Shown here in pieces: positions 22,938-34,162 of a stretch of 64,000 nt of DNA. The position numbers and the translations under genes are program-made. Each line of letters opens with the position of its first letter. The stretch's first letter is position 1. The DNA comes from Mytilisepta virgata. Taxonomy: Eukaryota > Mollusca > Bivalvia > Mytilida > Mytilidae. The DNA lies in assembly GCA_028015205.1 (NCBI GenBank), contig CM051520.1, positions 38,143,494 through 38,207,493 of the forward strand, read 5' to 3'. Under the pieces are notes generated by a model. That model had not been told where the DNA came from and did not search any database. It saw only the letters and a list, made by a program, of their open reading frames with translations.

Positions 22938-23747
22938 AAAACTGTAAACCCGTTTATCTCAAATTTAAATGTAAATACATGTATATTTTTGTTAACCAGT
23001 TAAAATAATTTTGCAGGGTATTGCTCCTGGCCAGGGATCATTGTTCAGTTGGTTTTTTTTTCTTTTTTGTAGGTGTTCTTGTTTTAAAAAGAAATTAAGC
23101 ATTGTCTTTCTTCATAGATAGATTTAATTTTATTGGGTGAATATATATGCAACTCAGATATTTTTTATTATTAATGTAGTGTTATTTTTATTTTATTTTC
23201 TGTCCTTACATCATATTGTAGATTTAATATAATATTGATACAAGTGTGTATCAGACATAATATGTAATAATAGATATTATTTCATTTGCTTGGTCATAAA
23301 TTAACAAAATTTCTTGTTGTGTTGCAATTGATTATTATATAAAAATATGATTCAAACTACTCTGACTTGGTGTTGGGAGGACTTATCAAGGCAAGTAAGA
23401 AATCTTTTTTATTATTTTTATTTAATGAAACTGAATGCATTTTATAACACCATACAATAAAAGCAGTTCTCATAAAAGGTTCAGAAATATTGGGATATAT
23501 CTCATTGTAGCATGTCAACAAGCAAAAGTTGATCAAATGGGACATTGTATGACTGTAAAAATTTGGTAACACAAAATACCCATATCACGATTTTCAAGTA
23601 ACTTCTCCATTAAGTATGCAAAAACTATATATAGGAACAATTTCCCAATTTTAGTCTCTGAAAAACATAATTTATTGAATACAATGTAAGGCATTCGAGA
23701 TGTAAGTTAATTCGTTTGGGCGACTTCGTAACATTTCACTGTTACAG

Positions 23748-23932
23748 TTATTACACTTTTCTATAAATCTTTATATTTTTATTCTACAAATATGATACTA
23801 AATGGGGAATTTAATATATGCTCTTGAAAAGTTGAACATATTGTTGATTGTTTGACTTTAAAATCTTCAAAAATAATACCAGGGGTACATGTCATGTAAT
23901 TAAAAATTGAGTTTTCACAATAAAAATTCCTT
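23748..23932. other. Spacer with possible UBE2G1 poly(A) signal
   Basis: An AATAAA occurs at about 23921-23927 ('cacaataaaaattcc'). If the family-6 element is inside the 3' UTR, this is a candidate poly(A) signal. It could equally be chance in AT-rich DNA. Confidence 0.25.
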
Positions 23933-23942
23933 TTTGTTTGTC

Positions 23943-24178
23943 AGAGGTGGCCGAGTGGTCTAGGTAGTTCGTCATGACTTCTAATGATCACTAGCCTGTC
24001 AACACTGAGGATGTGAGTTCGAATCTCACCTGTGGTGGCGTGTGTTCGACTCCTATCTAAATTGACAAGGAGGTCGGTTGTTCTTTCTCCGGCTTCCTCC
24101 ACCAATAAAAACTGGCCGCTGATATAGCCAAATGTGCTGAAAAACGGCGTAAAACCCCAACTAAACAAACTAAATAAA
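23943..24178 (+). mobile_element. Full-length tRNA-derived SINE with 10-bp target duplication
   Basis: The head resembles a Leu/Ser tRNA: A box TGGCCGAGTGG, then B box GTTCGAATCTC about 55 bp downstream (long variable arm). The body has 'ctccggcttcctccacca' and 'actggccgctgatatagcc', then a tail 'gtaaaaccccaactaaacaa' ending in AAACTAAATAAA. The direct repeat TTTGTTTGTC flanks it at 23933-23942 and 24179-24188, proving retroposition. The same 3' body recurs at 33714-33806. The tail type is one I associate with conserved metazoan (Meta/RUDI-like) bivalve SINEs. Confidence 0.92.
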
Positions 24179-24188
24179 TTTGTTTGTC

Positions 24189-26684
24189 GGTAATTTTAAC
24201 TTCATGTGTAAATTAATTACTTTCAGTCCTGAGCAAGTGTTTATTTCGTCTTTCTAAACCATCTATTTTAATAAATTTGATTGAAACAAGATCAATTTTT
24301 AAGTTAATTTTTATTGTCAATTGAATTTTTTCTACATGAAAGTTTACTTTTGAAAAGAAATTTGAAACAAGTTCGGATTGGAATTGCTTATTCGCGTTTC
24401 TCAGAGAAATAAATTTTAAATATTTAAATGAAATGAATAATGTTTTTAGAAGAAAAAAAGCCTCTTATTAGACATTTAAAAGTTATAGTTATAGTATATT
24501 CTAACAAGACACCTATTCCTAAAGATTAGGTATATTTTAGTGTCGACAAATTAGAATAATTACATTTATTCACTATGGAAACAAAAACATATGAACATAG
24601 CTTAAATTTCAATTTAGTCATATCATGTGATTGTCAATTTGAATATCAAATAATGCTTTTTATTTATAAAAGTTGTCTGGTTGGCAATATTTGGTATTCA
24701 AATGTTTAATGTTATGCTTAACTTTCTTCTTCAGAAATCATTTTCAGGAATCTTTACCAATTTGTGGCCTAAAAGCATGACAGATTAAGGACAAATATGT
24801 TTGATTACAGAAGAGGAAATTTAAATCTCAGGACATACTTTTCACAGATTTTATTCATTGTAAATAATCATTGTTGGAAAATCTGTGATTTGAATTTGTT
24901 CTGAAAATATAAAATTGTTGGTCATAATATAATTGAAGATGTATTAAGTTAATGAAAGTATATGAAAATTTCATACATATATAAGCTGTTTTGCTTTTGA
25001 ATTTAACAACCTATGTTATTAAATGTTGCATAGCTCTGGTAAAAAATGCATTGCTGTATTTGTTGGTTTTGAACACAAATTTTTATCTGGTAACACAAAA
25101 TTCAGCTAATTTTTAGGCCAAAGTCATTCATGTAATCAGTTGAATTCAGATTTTTTGTACAATCTTACTTGGTAAAATTTGATTCTTTCTATTTGATGGA
25201 CATTTGTGAAAGTTGTTTGATTGCTGCTTAGTTGCTCAAAGAATTTTAAGCTTTTGGCTTTCTGTGACATGCTTTTAAAAGAGTTTGATTCAAGTTACAT
25301 ATACCTACAAAGAATAGCAAATACATATAATTATTTTGAATTGGTCTGATACAATGAACGTTCTTGCAGCATAATAATGTTCTTTTATCTCATATTAGAT
25401 AGATATCATTTTTTCATTGACATGCATAATTTATCCATCATCATTACTGTAATTTGGTATACAATTTCTTATAATGTTATCTATTAATATTACACTTAAA
25501 ATTCTACTCGAAATGTAAGGATTGCACAAACTTGTGAAATTTGTTATTGGCATGAACACACGACAACATTTAAAAAATGCATACTGGAGTATTGTACTAA
25601 TTTATGAATAATTTCTTACTGTTGCATGTTTCCTAACATAATTTAAAAACCAAATTTTACCAAGTCTTTAAGATATTTATCGCTGTTTATTACATATACC
25701 AGATCTCATTGAAGATTTTTTTTTTCTTTGTGCAGAATAACATAGTTGAAGTAGGAATGTTTCAGAGTATCATATTTGTTCACAGAATACACATACTGAT
25801 GATATATGTTTGGATACTGATTGTCAAATCTTATTATCCAGTTATTACGAAATAATTCATTTTTTATTCCCATTAATTGTATGGTACTGACTGTTATATA
25901 TAACCTGTATAGCAGGGTTTGGAGACAAGTTATTTTTATATGAATAAGTGCTATTTATATACATGATTTATGTTAATTTAAAAACTTTGTATTATGTTTT
26001 AATAAGTGCTAAGTTGTTACATGCAGCCTGGAGAAAGTATAACATTGCTGGTGGCAGATAAATTGTCAAATTTTAGTATAGGTTTATGAATAGTATGTTT
26101 TAGTTAAAAAAATTTCTGGTACAGTTTGGCATGCATAATTTTTCATTTAATGGATCAGATTAAGAAGTTTTCTGTTTTGTATTTTATGGAGCAATTATAC
26201 TAGTCAAAATGCCATATCTTGTTTGTATATTCTGTCTTGAAATCAGTAAACAAAAGTTTGATCTGTGTTTAGGTATACCATATTGTTTTTTTTTCCATCC
26301 TGTATATACATGTACAGAAATTTTCATGAAATTATTTATGTTTGAAATAAAAAATCCAACACCGCATAAATTTATTGATGTCCAAGGACATATACTGCCA
26401 CCAAAAAATTACTTTGAGTGAAAACTTGCTTAAAATGCCAATAATTGACCGTGAGGATGACTGATGGGGCAGTTCTTATAGTGATGAACCAACATGCCAA
26501 TATAAAAGATTGAAAGGTTCTTAATAGACTTTTCATGGCTCAGGTCAACACCGACTCTGAACACGATGTGGAAAAAATCAGGGCATCTCAACATTTTTCA
26601 AACTGTATATTAATACCTATTATTATTAATTATTAATATAATATAATAGATATTATTATATGTTATATAATATATTACTTATTC
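24189..26684. other. Repeat-poor AT-rich intergenic region
   Basis: About 2.5 kb without a recognised exon, RNA gene or family from this window. It is the longest stretch free of the hairpin elements. It ends in a TAAT/ATTATA-rich low-complexity tract at about 26610-26680. Confidence 0.45.
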
Positions 26685-26956
26685 CAATCCCTCATTCAAG
26701 ATGGCCATGGACCAGCAGAAGACTTAGGTTAACATAAGACCCTATGGGAAATACATGCAAAAATCTTCTGGAGAACCGCCAAATTTAAGAGTATGCTAAC
26801 CAAGTAGAAGGAACTTGATGAAGAAAAATTTGGTTCTTACAAGGCTTACCACACTTCATAATGATAGGGAGAAGTGACTTCTCCTTGAGGTACATAAATA
26901 AAAACGGCTTTCATGCCAGGTGAGCGATACAGGCTCAGCCCTCTGAGCCTCTAGTT
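26685..26956 (+). mobile_element. Family-1 element, 3'-terminal fragment
   Basis: It matches the last 270 bp of the copies ending at 22937 and 53885 ('gacttaggttaacataagacc', 'cacacttcataatgataggg'). The 3' end is CAGGTGAGCGATACAGGCTC, hairpin GAGCCT and terminal CTAGTT. The 5' part is missing and the fragment abuts an AT-rich simple repeat. Confidence 0.8.
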
Positions 26957-27578
26957 ATAATAATTATTATCCCATTGTTACACCATTTACAAATGCATAA
27001 ATTAATAGAAAACCAGAAAGAATTAAATGAAAAATACAGGAAATTCAATAAAAATATAGAGTAACAGTTAAACATGCAATTTGGTAGGTTAAATGGTATA
27101 AAGTTATAGGAACTTTGTGGCATCACCGTAGAACCAATCTCAAAGATATTGCAGCTAGCATTTGTAGACGTAAACAGCTTTTTGAATAACCGTCGATAAA
27201 ATCCTGTTTGAGATGACCCCCGAATTTGTTTCTGTCGTAGTTCGGAGTCGGTAAAGTACAGTTGCGAGAAATGTATATTAGCACTTGCCATTATGAGAAT
27301 AATAATAATGGAGAATTCAGGGTATAAAGAAACTGAAATATCCGTTACCAAAAGGATAGTGAAGACAGAATCCTTGAACTTCCATCACACCCATCATGTA
27401 AAAGATTCAATTTATTGACAAGTCATTTGTAAGTTAGTCTCCAGGTTTGATAACTTGGGGAAATGGGTAAATGTCAATGAGATATAACAACCCAGAAATC
27501 CAAAACGCAGAAAAATAAAACGTCCTAGTTATTCAACATTGTTTCATGGGTTCCTATAATAATCTGAAACGGAAACAG
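26957..27578. other. Unrecognised stretch with an open minus-strand frame
   Basis: A 138-codon minus-strand frame (26935-27351) begins MVTDISVSLYPEF and has hydrophobic stretches. It starts inside a repeat end, has no recognised domain and no codon-use support, so it is not called a gene. Confidence 0.3.
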
Positions 27579-28452
27579 GTCAAAACGCCCCCATTTTTCA
27601 GATGAAATTAAGTCAATACCAAAACGCCCCCATTTGTTGGATCAGATTAGTATTCAAAACCAAAACTCCCCCGTATTCAAAACGACAAAATTTTTCGTGT
27701 AAATGTCCTCACTCATAGAATGTTCCAAATGCGTATTTATATATTAACTCATTCGAAATGCTCCCACTGTTACACATTTCAAAATTAAATTTAAAAATTA
27801 AGAAAAGACAGAAAACTGAAGATTAAATTTCCCGATTTTTAAACATATTATTGTCATCATATACATTGTCACAAAATGTAACGTGCTTAAAATTTACTTA
27901 ACAAGCAATTATCATGGACTTTTTTGCGTAGATAGTAACATGTATAATCAAAGCTTAATCACTAATTCAATTCAAATAATCAGATAATTCACATATCATT
28001 GTTGATTTAACAATCCAAGTAGAAGACTGATTGCTACCTGATTAGGGACCTTTATTTGTCAATTGAAAGTGGTGTGAATACATAAACACTAATTAGACAA
28101 GCCAATAACAAACATAAAATCGAGATCAAAAGTTGAAGAAGCCAAACCATACTATACAATTGTAAAAACAAGAACCACACATGTTTCCATGAACAATAAA
28201 ATCGAAAGCTTGCAGAAGCTACAAAAAATTATATAAATTTTTTCAAAGTGGGTGCGTTTTGGTATATGTTTGGAAATGAGGTAGTTTTGACAAAGGCCTG
28301 AAAATGGGAGCGTTATTTCATTTTTAAAAGTGGGGGCGTTTTGGCATGTGTTCGGAAATGGGGGCTTTTTGACAAGGTTAAAAATGGGGGCGTTTTGGCA
28401 GGGACTGAAAATGGGGATGTTATTTCATCTTTAAACGTGGGGGCGTTTTGAC
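27579..28452. mobile_element. Foldback-like element with GTCAAAACGCCCCCA ends
   Basis: The left terminus GTCAAAACGCCCCCA (27579-27593) is the complement of the right terminus TGGGGGCGTTTTGAC (28438-28452). Each end is built from short repeats of the same theme: at least three AACGCCCCCA-like copies from 27579 to 27675, and at least five GGGGGCGTTTTGG-like copies from 28245 to 28452. The middle is AT-rich without a gene. No target duplication was found. Foldback elements and some MITEs have such subrepeat-built inverted ends. Confidence 0.7.
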
Positions 28453-28469
28453 TCGAATTCTCTGAAACA

Positions 28470-28729
28470 ATAAGCCATTTGGGACTCGAGTTTGGTGGGT
28501 GGTCCTTGGGGTTTTCCCCTTTGAAAACTGTCTAGTGGAAGGACTTCCAATAAATGTGGCCGACAATACTAAAAATAGACAAAAAATCATCCCCCAAATT
28601 TTAAAAAAAGCTAATCTAAAACTGTTGGAGCAATAGAGACCAAACTTAGATCGAATGATCCTTAGTACTCTTTCAAAAGTTTGTTCGGGGGTCCCAGACT
28701 CTGATTAATATGGCTGACATTACTAAAAA
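28470..28729 (+). mobile_element. Family-1 unit relic
   Basis: It contains 'actctgaaacaataagccat', 'aatgtggccgacaatactaa', 'atagac' and 'atatggctgacattactaa', which are units of the 15375/49070 subfamily. Neither terminus is present. Its right side is interrupted by the minus-strand family-8 element at 28730. Confidence 0.65.
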
Positions 28730-29280
28730 GCTGGAAGTACTGTGAACAAAGCTCACATTGTATATCCCCCGCTTTGGTGACAATAATATAAAGAAATGTA
28801 TTAGTCCACGTTTGTCTATGAGCCGCAAAATCATTCTGGTAAAAAAAACAAAATCGGTGCACAACGGCAATGTACACTAAAGATTCCCTGAAAGTTTCAC
28901 AAAAATCCATGTAATGGTTTAGGAGGAGTTGCGGAACGGGCATACCTATCCCCGTTACATTACCATATTGTGAAGAAATGGCAAAGGTCATGTTTATCTG
29001 TGAGAAAACCCCAAAAACCTAATGATCAATATAGGTGGTGCACAATGGCAAAGAGTTTGGGACGGGGAATTACATGAGGAAATGGCAAAGTCCGTATTTG
29101 TCTGTGGCAAACCCCAAAAATCATTCTGATCAAAAATAATATTGTGGCACAGAATGCAACTTTGTACTGAAGATTGGTTGAAAGTTTCAATGATATCCAT
29201 TCACTGGTGTAAGAGTGGTTTAAGTAATTAGGTGCAGATGGACGGAACACCCCGTCACTATATCCCCCGCGGGGCATATA
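28730..29280 (-). mobile_element. Family-8 (ATATCCCCCGC) hairpin element, minus strand
   Basis: Read on the minus strand, the 5' end near 29280 is TATGCCCCGCGGGGGATATA, a hairpin, followed by 'ttccgtccatctgc'. Two to three units contain 'ccgcaactcctcctaaaccat', 'gaaactttcagggaatc' and 'tttggggtttgcc'. The 3' end near 28730-28775 is GCGGGGGATATAC, then the hairpin TGTGAGCTTTGTTCACA and a short tail running into a T run of the host strand. It is inserted into a family-1 relic. The minus-strand open frames across it are by-products. Confidence 0.75.
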
Positions 29281-29400
29281 AAAATATACACACAAATGTT
29301 TAAAATTGTACAACAATACCCCCAGCAAAGCTATTGAAAAAGTGTACTCTTAACCCTAAGTTACACGGACGCTTTTTGTGAACTATTTTAACTGCTAAGA

Positions 29401-30687
29401 ATAAGATTTAAAACACAACACCCAGAGAGAGACACGCCGAGCATATTTAATTGGAAGTACATTGGAGGAATACTGACTCCAGACGAAACAGAGGAACATA
29501 TAAATCAAGGGCCCTGTAAACGGTTCTGGACCTATATAAAGCACAAAAGATATTATAAAAGGGGAGTGCCGCCATTAAAATGGAACGGAAAATTAGAAAC
29601 TTACCCTGTACAACAAGCAAATATTCTAAATGATCAATTCAAGTCTGTTTTCTCAGATTCCAATCAAATCACAGAGGAGAAATTTCAAACAGAAGGTTTT
29701 ATGAGAGACTCACCCAGAGGCAGCAGCGATAAACATCACAGACAATGGAGTGCTGAAGCTACTTTATAATCTAAACGACCAGTTGACATCAAACCTGCAG
29801 TGTTTAAGAACTTGCAGAGGACGTGGCACCAATACTCACCATCATATTCAGGAGGTCTTTACTTTTAGAAGTGCCTTCTGACTGACTGGTGACAAGAACG
29901 CGTTACACCTGCATTAAAGAAAGGCCACAAATATCTACCATCAAACTATTGACCCATATCATTGACCCGTGTATGCTGTAAAATTATGGAGCATATTACA
30001 AGCCATGTCGTGTAACATGTTGATGCTGATGTTAGATTTTTCAAAAGCATTCGACAAAGTGTCACATAGGCTTCTATTACACAAGTTAGATCATTATGGC
30101 ATCAGAGGGAACACTAAAAAGTGGATTGAAGCACTCCTGTCAGACAGGACTCAAGTCCTAGCAGTTGAAGGAGAAGAATCGGATGTAGGAAAAGTAAAAT
30201 CAGGAGTGCCCCAGGGATCAGTTCTTGGGCCTAGCCTCTTCTTATTTTACATAAACTATCTGCCTGAAAACCTTAATTCTACACTCCGCCTGTTTTTTGA
30301 TGATACAGATGTTTACCTCACTGTCACTCCAACATCAGACTGCCAAATTACAAGACGATGTTGATAAATTAACTTTTTGGGAATCAAGATGGAAAATGGA
30401 GTTCCACCCTGATAAGTGTACAGTGTTGACAGTAACAAAAAATAACAATCCAATAAACTTCAACTGTACTTTAAACAACAATGTTTTGGCCCATGAAACT
30501 GAAACCAAATATCTTGGATGCACCATTTCATCACATCTTAAATGGGGGACACATTTAACAAACATCTGCAGAAAAGCCAACCAAACGCTTGGATTCCTGC
30601 AACAAAATCTCCATATATCATCCAAAACTATCAAGGAACGTGCATGTCAAACACTAGTAAGACCAGAACTGGGGTATTCATCAACAG
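29401..30687 (+). pseudogene. Jockey/CR1-group LINE reverse-transcriptase fragment
   Basis: The pre-RT linker (KRFWTYIKHKRYY) starts near 29515. The RT domain then reads MLDFSKAFDKVSHRLLL (first catalytic Asp), WIEALLSDRTQVLAVEG, SGVPQGSVLGPSLFLFYIN and LRLFFDDTDVYL, where the usual FADD is FFDD. After a frameshift near 30330 come WKMEFHPDKCTVLTVT, YLGCTISSHLKWGTHL and ANQTLGFLQQNL. Further breaks lie around 29770-30010. It ends abruptly at about 30687, joined to a family-1 relic. Both the 5' endonuclease region and the 3' tail are missing, so the copy is dead. Confidence 0.9.
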
Positions 30688-30690
30688 TGT

Positions 30691-32060
30691 GCCCCGTTAA
30701 CTTTTCACATTTTGTCTTCTTCTTGAGAACCATTGATCAGAATTTGACTAATCTTGGCCGAGATATTCCTCATAAGGTCCTTTCCTTGGCACCGATTGAT
30801 CAAGAAACATAGCCACCAGAGCCTATTTTAATTTCTGATTAGCTGAACTTTTACAAACTTCTCAAGAACGATATAATGGAATGAACCCAAACTATACAAA
30901 TGTGTTTCTATAAAGGTCCTTAACAAGTGTTGTTACTTTGGTGCCGATCCAAAGGTGGGGGCCACAGCCAATCATACTAGTATAACACTGGACCTTATGG
31001 GAAAATTCATTAATAAATCTAAAACCACTTGGCATTGGAACTAAAATTGGCGGCAATTATCTTTAGATGGTCCTCTTTCGGAATTGTGTCCGAAGACAGA
31101 GACTGTCTACCAAGATTGCCACCACAGCCGAACTTAGTTTAACATAGAACCCCATGGAAAATCTTTAAAATCTTCTTTTTTATACCATTTTTCCAATTGA
31201 AATTAGACTTTGCAGCAATGATCCTCACATGGTCCTCTTTCAGAATTTTGTCCAGTGACCGGGCATGTTGACGAAGATGGATGCCGGAGGCAAACTTAAT
31301 TTAACATAGTACCCAATATATATAGGAACATTTATTTAAAAATCATCTTATCTGAAATCAAATGGCTAATTGGAACCAGACTTGGTAACCCTGTCCTTTG
31401 GTGGTCCTCTGTTTCAGAATTGTGTCGGATGACCGTAAATGTCAACTAAGATGGCTACCAGAGCCGAACTTTAACATAGTATCCCATGAAAAAAAATGTG
31501 TGAGTCTTTCAAGGAAGACATGTGTCGCCTGCGGACGTCAATTTTTACAAAAGATATTAAAATGTTCTCAAAATGAAATATATATGCACACCTTTGCATT
31601 ATGGTTAATGCACAGAGAAAGTTTCATCAAATTGCTTTGAGTTGTTATGGAGTAGTTGAGAATAGAAGTTTTGACCCCCGCCCCCTTTTTTTTGGAAAAA
31701 ATGTCAATTTTTACAATTTTTAAAAAAAAAATCTAAAAATGAAATATATATGCACTTCTGTGCATTAAGGTTAATGCACAGAGAAGGTTTCATCAAATTC
31801 TTTTGAGCGGTTTACGAGTAGTTGAGGATAGAAGAAAAGTGTGACGACGCAAGACACAAGACGACAGATAGTGTCGACCATGCGTTCCACAGGCGACACA
31901 AAAATCATCTAAAGATCTTGTCTGAAACCATCTGGCCAATTGGAACCAGACTTGGTAGCAATGGTCCTCTTTCAGAAGTGTTTTCAATGATCCGAATTGC
32001 CAACCTAGATCTTTGCCACAACCAAACTTAGTTTAACCTAGTAAAATTCTTTGAAGATAC
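30691..32060 (+). mobile_element. Family-1 relic with nested minus-strand family-10 element
   Basis: Units carry 'ggaaccagacttggtagcaa', 'ggtcctctttcagaat', 'gatggctaccagagccga' and 'cttagtttaacatagtac', the subfamily also seen at 38809-40242. No termini are present. A family-10 element interrupts it at about 31497-31900. Confidence 0.7.
31497..31900 (-). mobile_element. Family-10 (GTGTCGCCTG) hairpin element, minus strand
   Basis: On the minus strand the 5' end is GTGTCGCCTGTGGAACGC followed by 'ctgtcgtcttgtgtcttgcg'. Two units of about 180 bp follow, containing the complement of 'gaaatatatatgcac' and 'gagtagttgag.atagaag'. The 3' end is CAGGCGACACA, the exact complement of the 5' repeat, then the hairpin GTCTTCCTTGAAAGAC and a short tail. 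The host family-1 unit continues on both sides through an A run (T run on the element's strand), with no target duplication. Confidence 0.75.
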
Positions 32061-32457
32061 CACTGCTCCAATTGAGACTAAACTGTGGTTTGAGTTCAGT
32101 TGAAGCTGGGTAAAGTAAATCCAAGTGAGCAGAGGTAACCCTTTGCTGACTTTGGTTACCTGTTTGTTTTAATTGTTTTGATCTTTTATGGTTGTGCTTA
32201 TTAATTCATCATTATATCTTTAACCGGTTTTCCAATATTTTGATCTCGAGTACTGCTGATGAGTTGTCAGTCATCGAAATGGCCATACAGTGCATCAAAT
32301 TTATTTCGGTGTTTTGTGTTTCGTTTTATATAGGCCCCTGTGAGCCTCTAGGGTGTAGTTTATTTTACTTATTTATTTAACTTTGAATCGGAATTTGAAA
32401 TTAAAGATAACCACAAGTAGTATATATGTGGTTCTAAAATAGTATTTGGGGTGGGTA
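32061..32457. other. Spacer, nothing recognised
   Basis: No gene or repeat end is recognised; it leads into the CpG-rich block. Confidence 0.35.
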
Positions 32458-32740
32458 TGACGTCACCGGGACAGGAAGTGGTTTGCGCGCACGCTCACCG
32501 GAAGTGATGTTTTCCCCGCCATTTGTTTATGGAAGTGAAGTAAGTCACGTGTCAGGACGCGGATGTGTTGTCTGCGCATGCGTGACCGGAACCGGAACCG
32601 GAAATACCCGGAAGCGCTTTGCGCACGTGCACAACCGGAAGTGATAGATTTTCGCTCCATTTTCCCATTATTTGTTTACGGAAGTAACGTCAGTCACGTG
32701 CTGGGACCCGGATGTGCTATGCTTGACCAGAATTCGGATT
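32458..32740. promoter_or_regulatory. CpG-rich, partly duplicated promoter-like block
   Basis: This is the most GC/CpG-rich stretch of the window. Visible sites are CRE TGACGTCA (32458-32465), ETS-type ACCGGAAGTGAT (32497 and about 32633), further CCGGAA cores near 32587-32612, NRF-1-like TGCGCATGCG (32573-32582), and CACGTG E-boxes at 32546, 32624 and 32695. The block is an imperfect duplication of about 140 bp: 32487-32590 repeats in order at about 32621-32735 (GCGCAC, CCGGAAGTGAT, TTTGTTTAYGGAAGT, AGTCACGTG, GGATGTG). Such motif sets mark housekeeping promoters in animals. Candidates are the gene starting near 40782 or an unseen minus-strand gene. It could instead be the internal promoter of a retroelement. 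Confidence 0.5.
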
Positions 32741-33150
32741 GGATAATCTCCCTTTTCCAAAGATGATCGGTCGAGTCTGGGTCTCTCGTCGGTCTGTATA
32801 GGGTAAGGGTCTCGCATCGAGTCTCTGATACTCTCACTGTTAGGTCGAAATCCGAGAGTATACAAAGTACAGAGGTACTTTTGGATTATCTCCCCCTTTT
32901 CCCGTGCTTCTCACCACGGGTGATGTAAGCAACGGCGGTCCATTTCCGTGCTTTATGATGCACTTCGTTTCTCTTCTCCTGCTCTTTGCTGTTCATCGCT
33001 ACTCATTACTATACTCACGTGATCATTCGGTTTTTTGGTGCTAATTGTCGGCTGGGCTGTTTTCGCTGCTGCTGCCGGTGGTGGTCGATTGTCGTTAGTC
33101 AAAGATTGGATCTGTACAAGAGCACCCTTACATCCGGGTCATTTGAAAGT

Positions 33151-33300
33151 CCACTCTGCATTTACCCAGGCTTGTGACTGGCTATCATAAGATAGGCTGC
33201 ATTACCCCTCCTCAATTTTGTTAAGGCCACTCTGCATTTGTCCAGGCTTGTGACTGGCTGCTATATATATATGTATAAAATATATAAGCTGCATATTACC
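33151..33300 (+). repeat. Direct repeat, ~76-bp spacing
   Basis: 'ccactctgcatttacccagg' and 'cttgtgactggct' at 33151-33183 recur with two changes at 33227-33259. Each is followed by a related 'taggctgcattacccc' segment. The second copy contains an expanded TATATA stretch. Function unknown; it follows the promoter-like block. Confidence 0.6.
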
Positions 33301-33713
33301 CCACCTTCCCTTTTTTTAATTTTTTTTATATCTATTTCTGTTTTTTCATTGTAATATGTTAATGTTAGTTTCAATTCCTCCGTCACATAGAGTCATTGCT
33401 GTCTTCAGCTGGTGGTGGGTCGTAGTCGTTCAATACACGGTTAAGCAGATATTTTCGCTTTTGATTCGTAGTATTCCTCTTTTCTCAAGCGTTTAGCCGT
33501 TTCTTGATCTTTCTATGTACGGGGTCTTTATTCGTGTCTTGGTGTCAGGACACCAGTCCGAGGTAATGCTTTCGTATTTCGTCTCTGTATGTCAAACATG
33601 TCTCTATATGCTGCCAAGCGTGCTTTGTCTTCTTCCATTCCGGCTTCGACTAGTTCGTTTACTGTCTGTGAGTATTCCGATTGATGTTCTTGAAATGTTC
33701 TATTCAAAATGTA

Positions 33714-33806
33714 CTCCGGCTTCCTCCACCATTAAAAAACTGGCCGCCGCGAAAAAGCCAAATGTGCTGAAAACGACGTAAAACCCCAACTAAACAAACA
33801 AACAAA
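33714..33806 (+). mobile_element. 5'-truncated SINE (same body as 23943)
   Basis: It shares the 3' body of the 23943 SINE: 'ctccggcttcctccacca', 'actggccgc', 'aaagccaaatgtgctga' and 'gtaaaaccccaactaaacaa', with the same CAAA-type tail. The tRNA head is absent. Confidence 0.85.
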
Positions 33807-34162
33807 GATATTAATTGGATGCCCGGAAGCCCGAACACAAATCTGAAAGGGGACTATACCTAAGGTTCTACTCCACTTGTTATTTAAGTTTCGGATAAAT
33901 ACATTAGTTCTTTGATTTTATAAAGTTTGACAGCATGATAATCATATAACGAATATATTACCCACAGATACTTGAGATGAGGAATATCGAGTGAAAAAGG
34001 ATGGGTTTTAGAATAATAAAGTAGAAACATAAACTGAATAGGCTTTGAAAATACAAGTAGAGCTTAATAACTAGTACGTGTGTAATGCCATTGACTTTTG
34101 TTATAGCATTTTTTTTTGTGACATGAACTGATAAGTGAGAAAACGAGCCAAAGTTTAGTATC

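Larger units (their letters stand above)
19522..23747 (+). mobile_element. Family-6 (AAGTCTCCC) element split by a nested family-1 element
   Basis: The 5' hairpin is AAGTCTCCCAAACGAAGTGG with the arm closing GGGAGACTT. Units of about 130 bp follow from 19840 to 20500 ('accaaatgacacatacctcg', 'caatgttcaattatctcat', 'taaaccatatattttctt'). A family-1 element occupies 20526-22937. The 3' end at 23711-23747 is TCGTTTGGGCGACTT, complementary to the 5' 15-mer except for one base, then the hairpin GTAACATTTCACTGTTAC. T/A-rich flanks show no target duplication. It begins 64 bp after the UBE2G1 stop codon and therefore probably lies in the 3' UTR or directly beyond it. That both ends belong to one insertion is inferred from the matching inverted repeats. 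Confidence 0.72.

Noticed and set aside
23943..24020. tRNA-Leu/Ser gene
   Set aside because: It has A and B boxes, but the acceptor arm is not convincing, and it is followed by a SINE body with tail and target duplication.
26935..27351. 138-codon minus-strand frame
   Set aside because: It begins inside a family-1 3' end, its hydrophobic composition reflects AT-rich DNA, and no homology is recognised.
28662..29328. Several 65-109-codon minus-strand frames
   Set aside because: All lie within the family-8 element and overlap one another in different frames.
32463..32865. Overlapping 65-67-codon frames on both strands of the CpG-rich block
   Set aside because: GC-rich sequence lacks stop codons by chance; no homology and no splice context.
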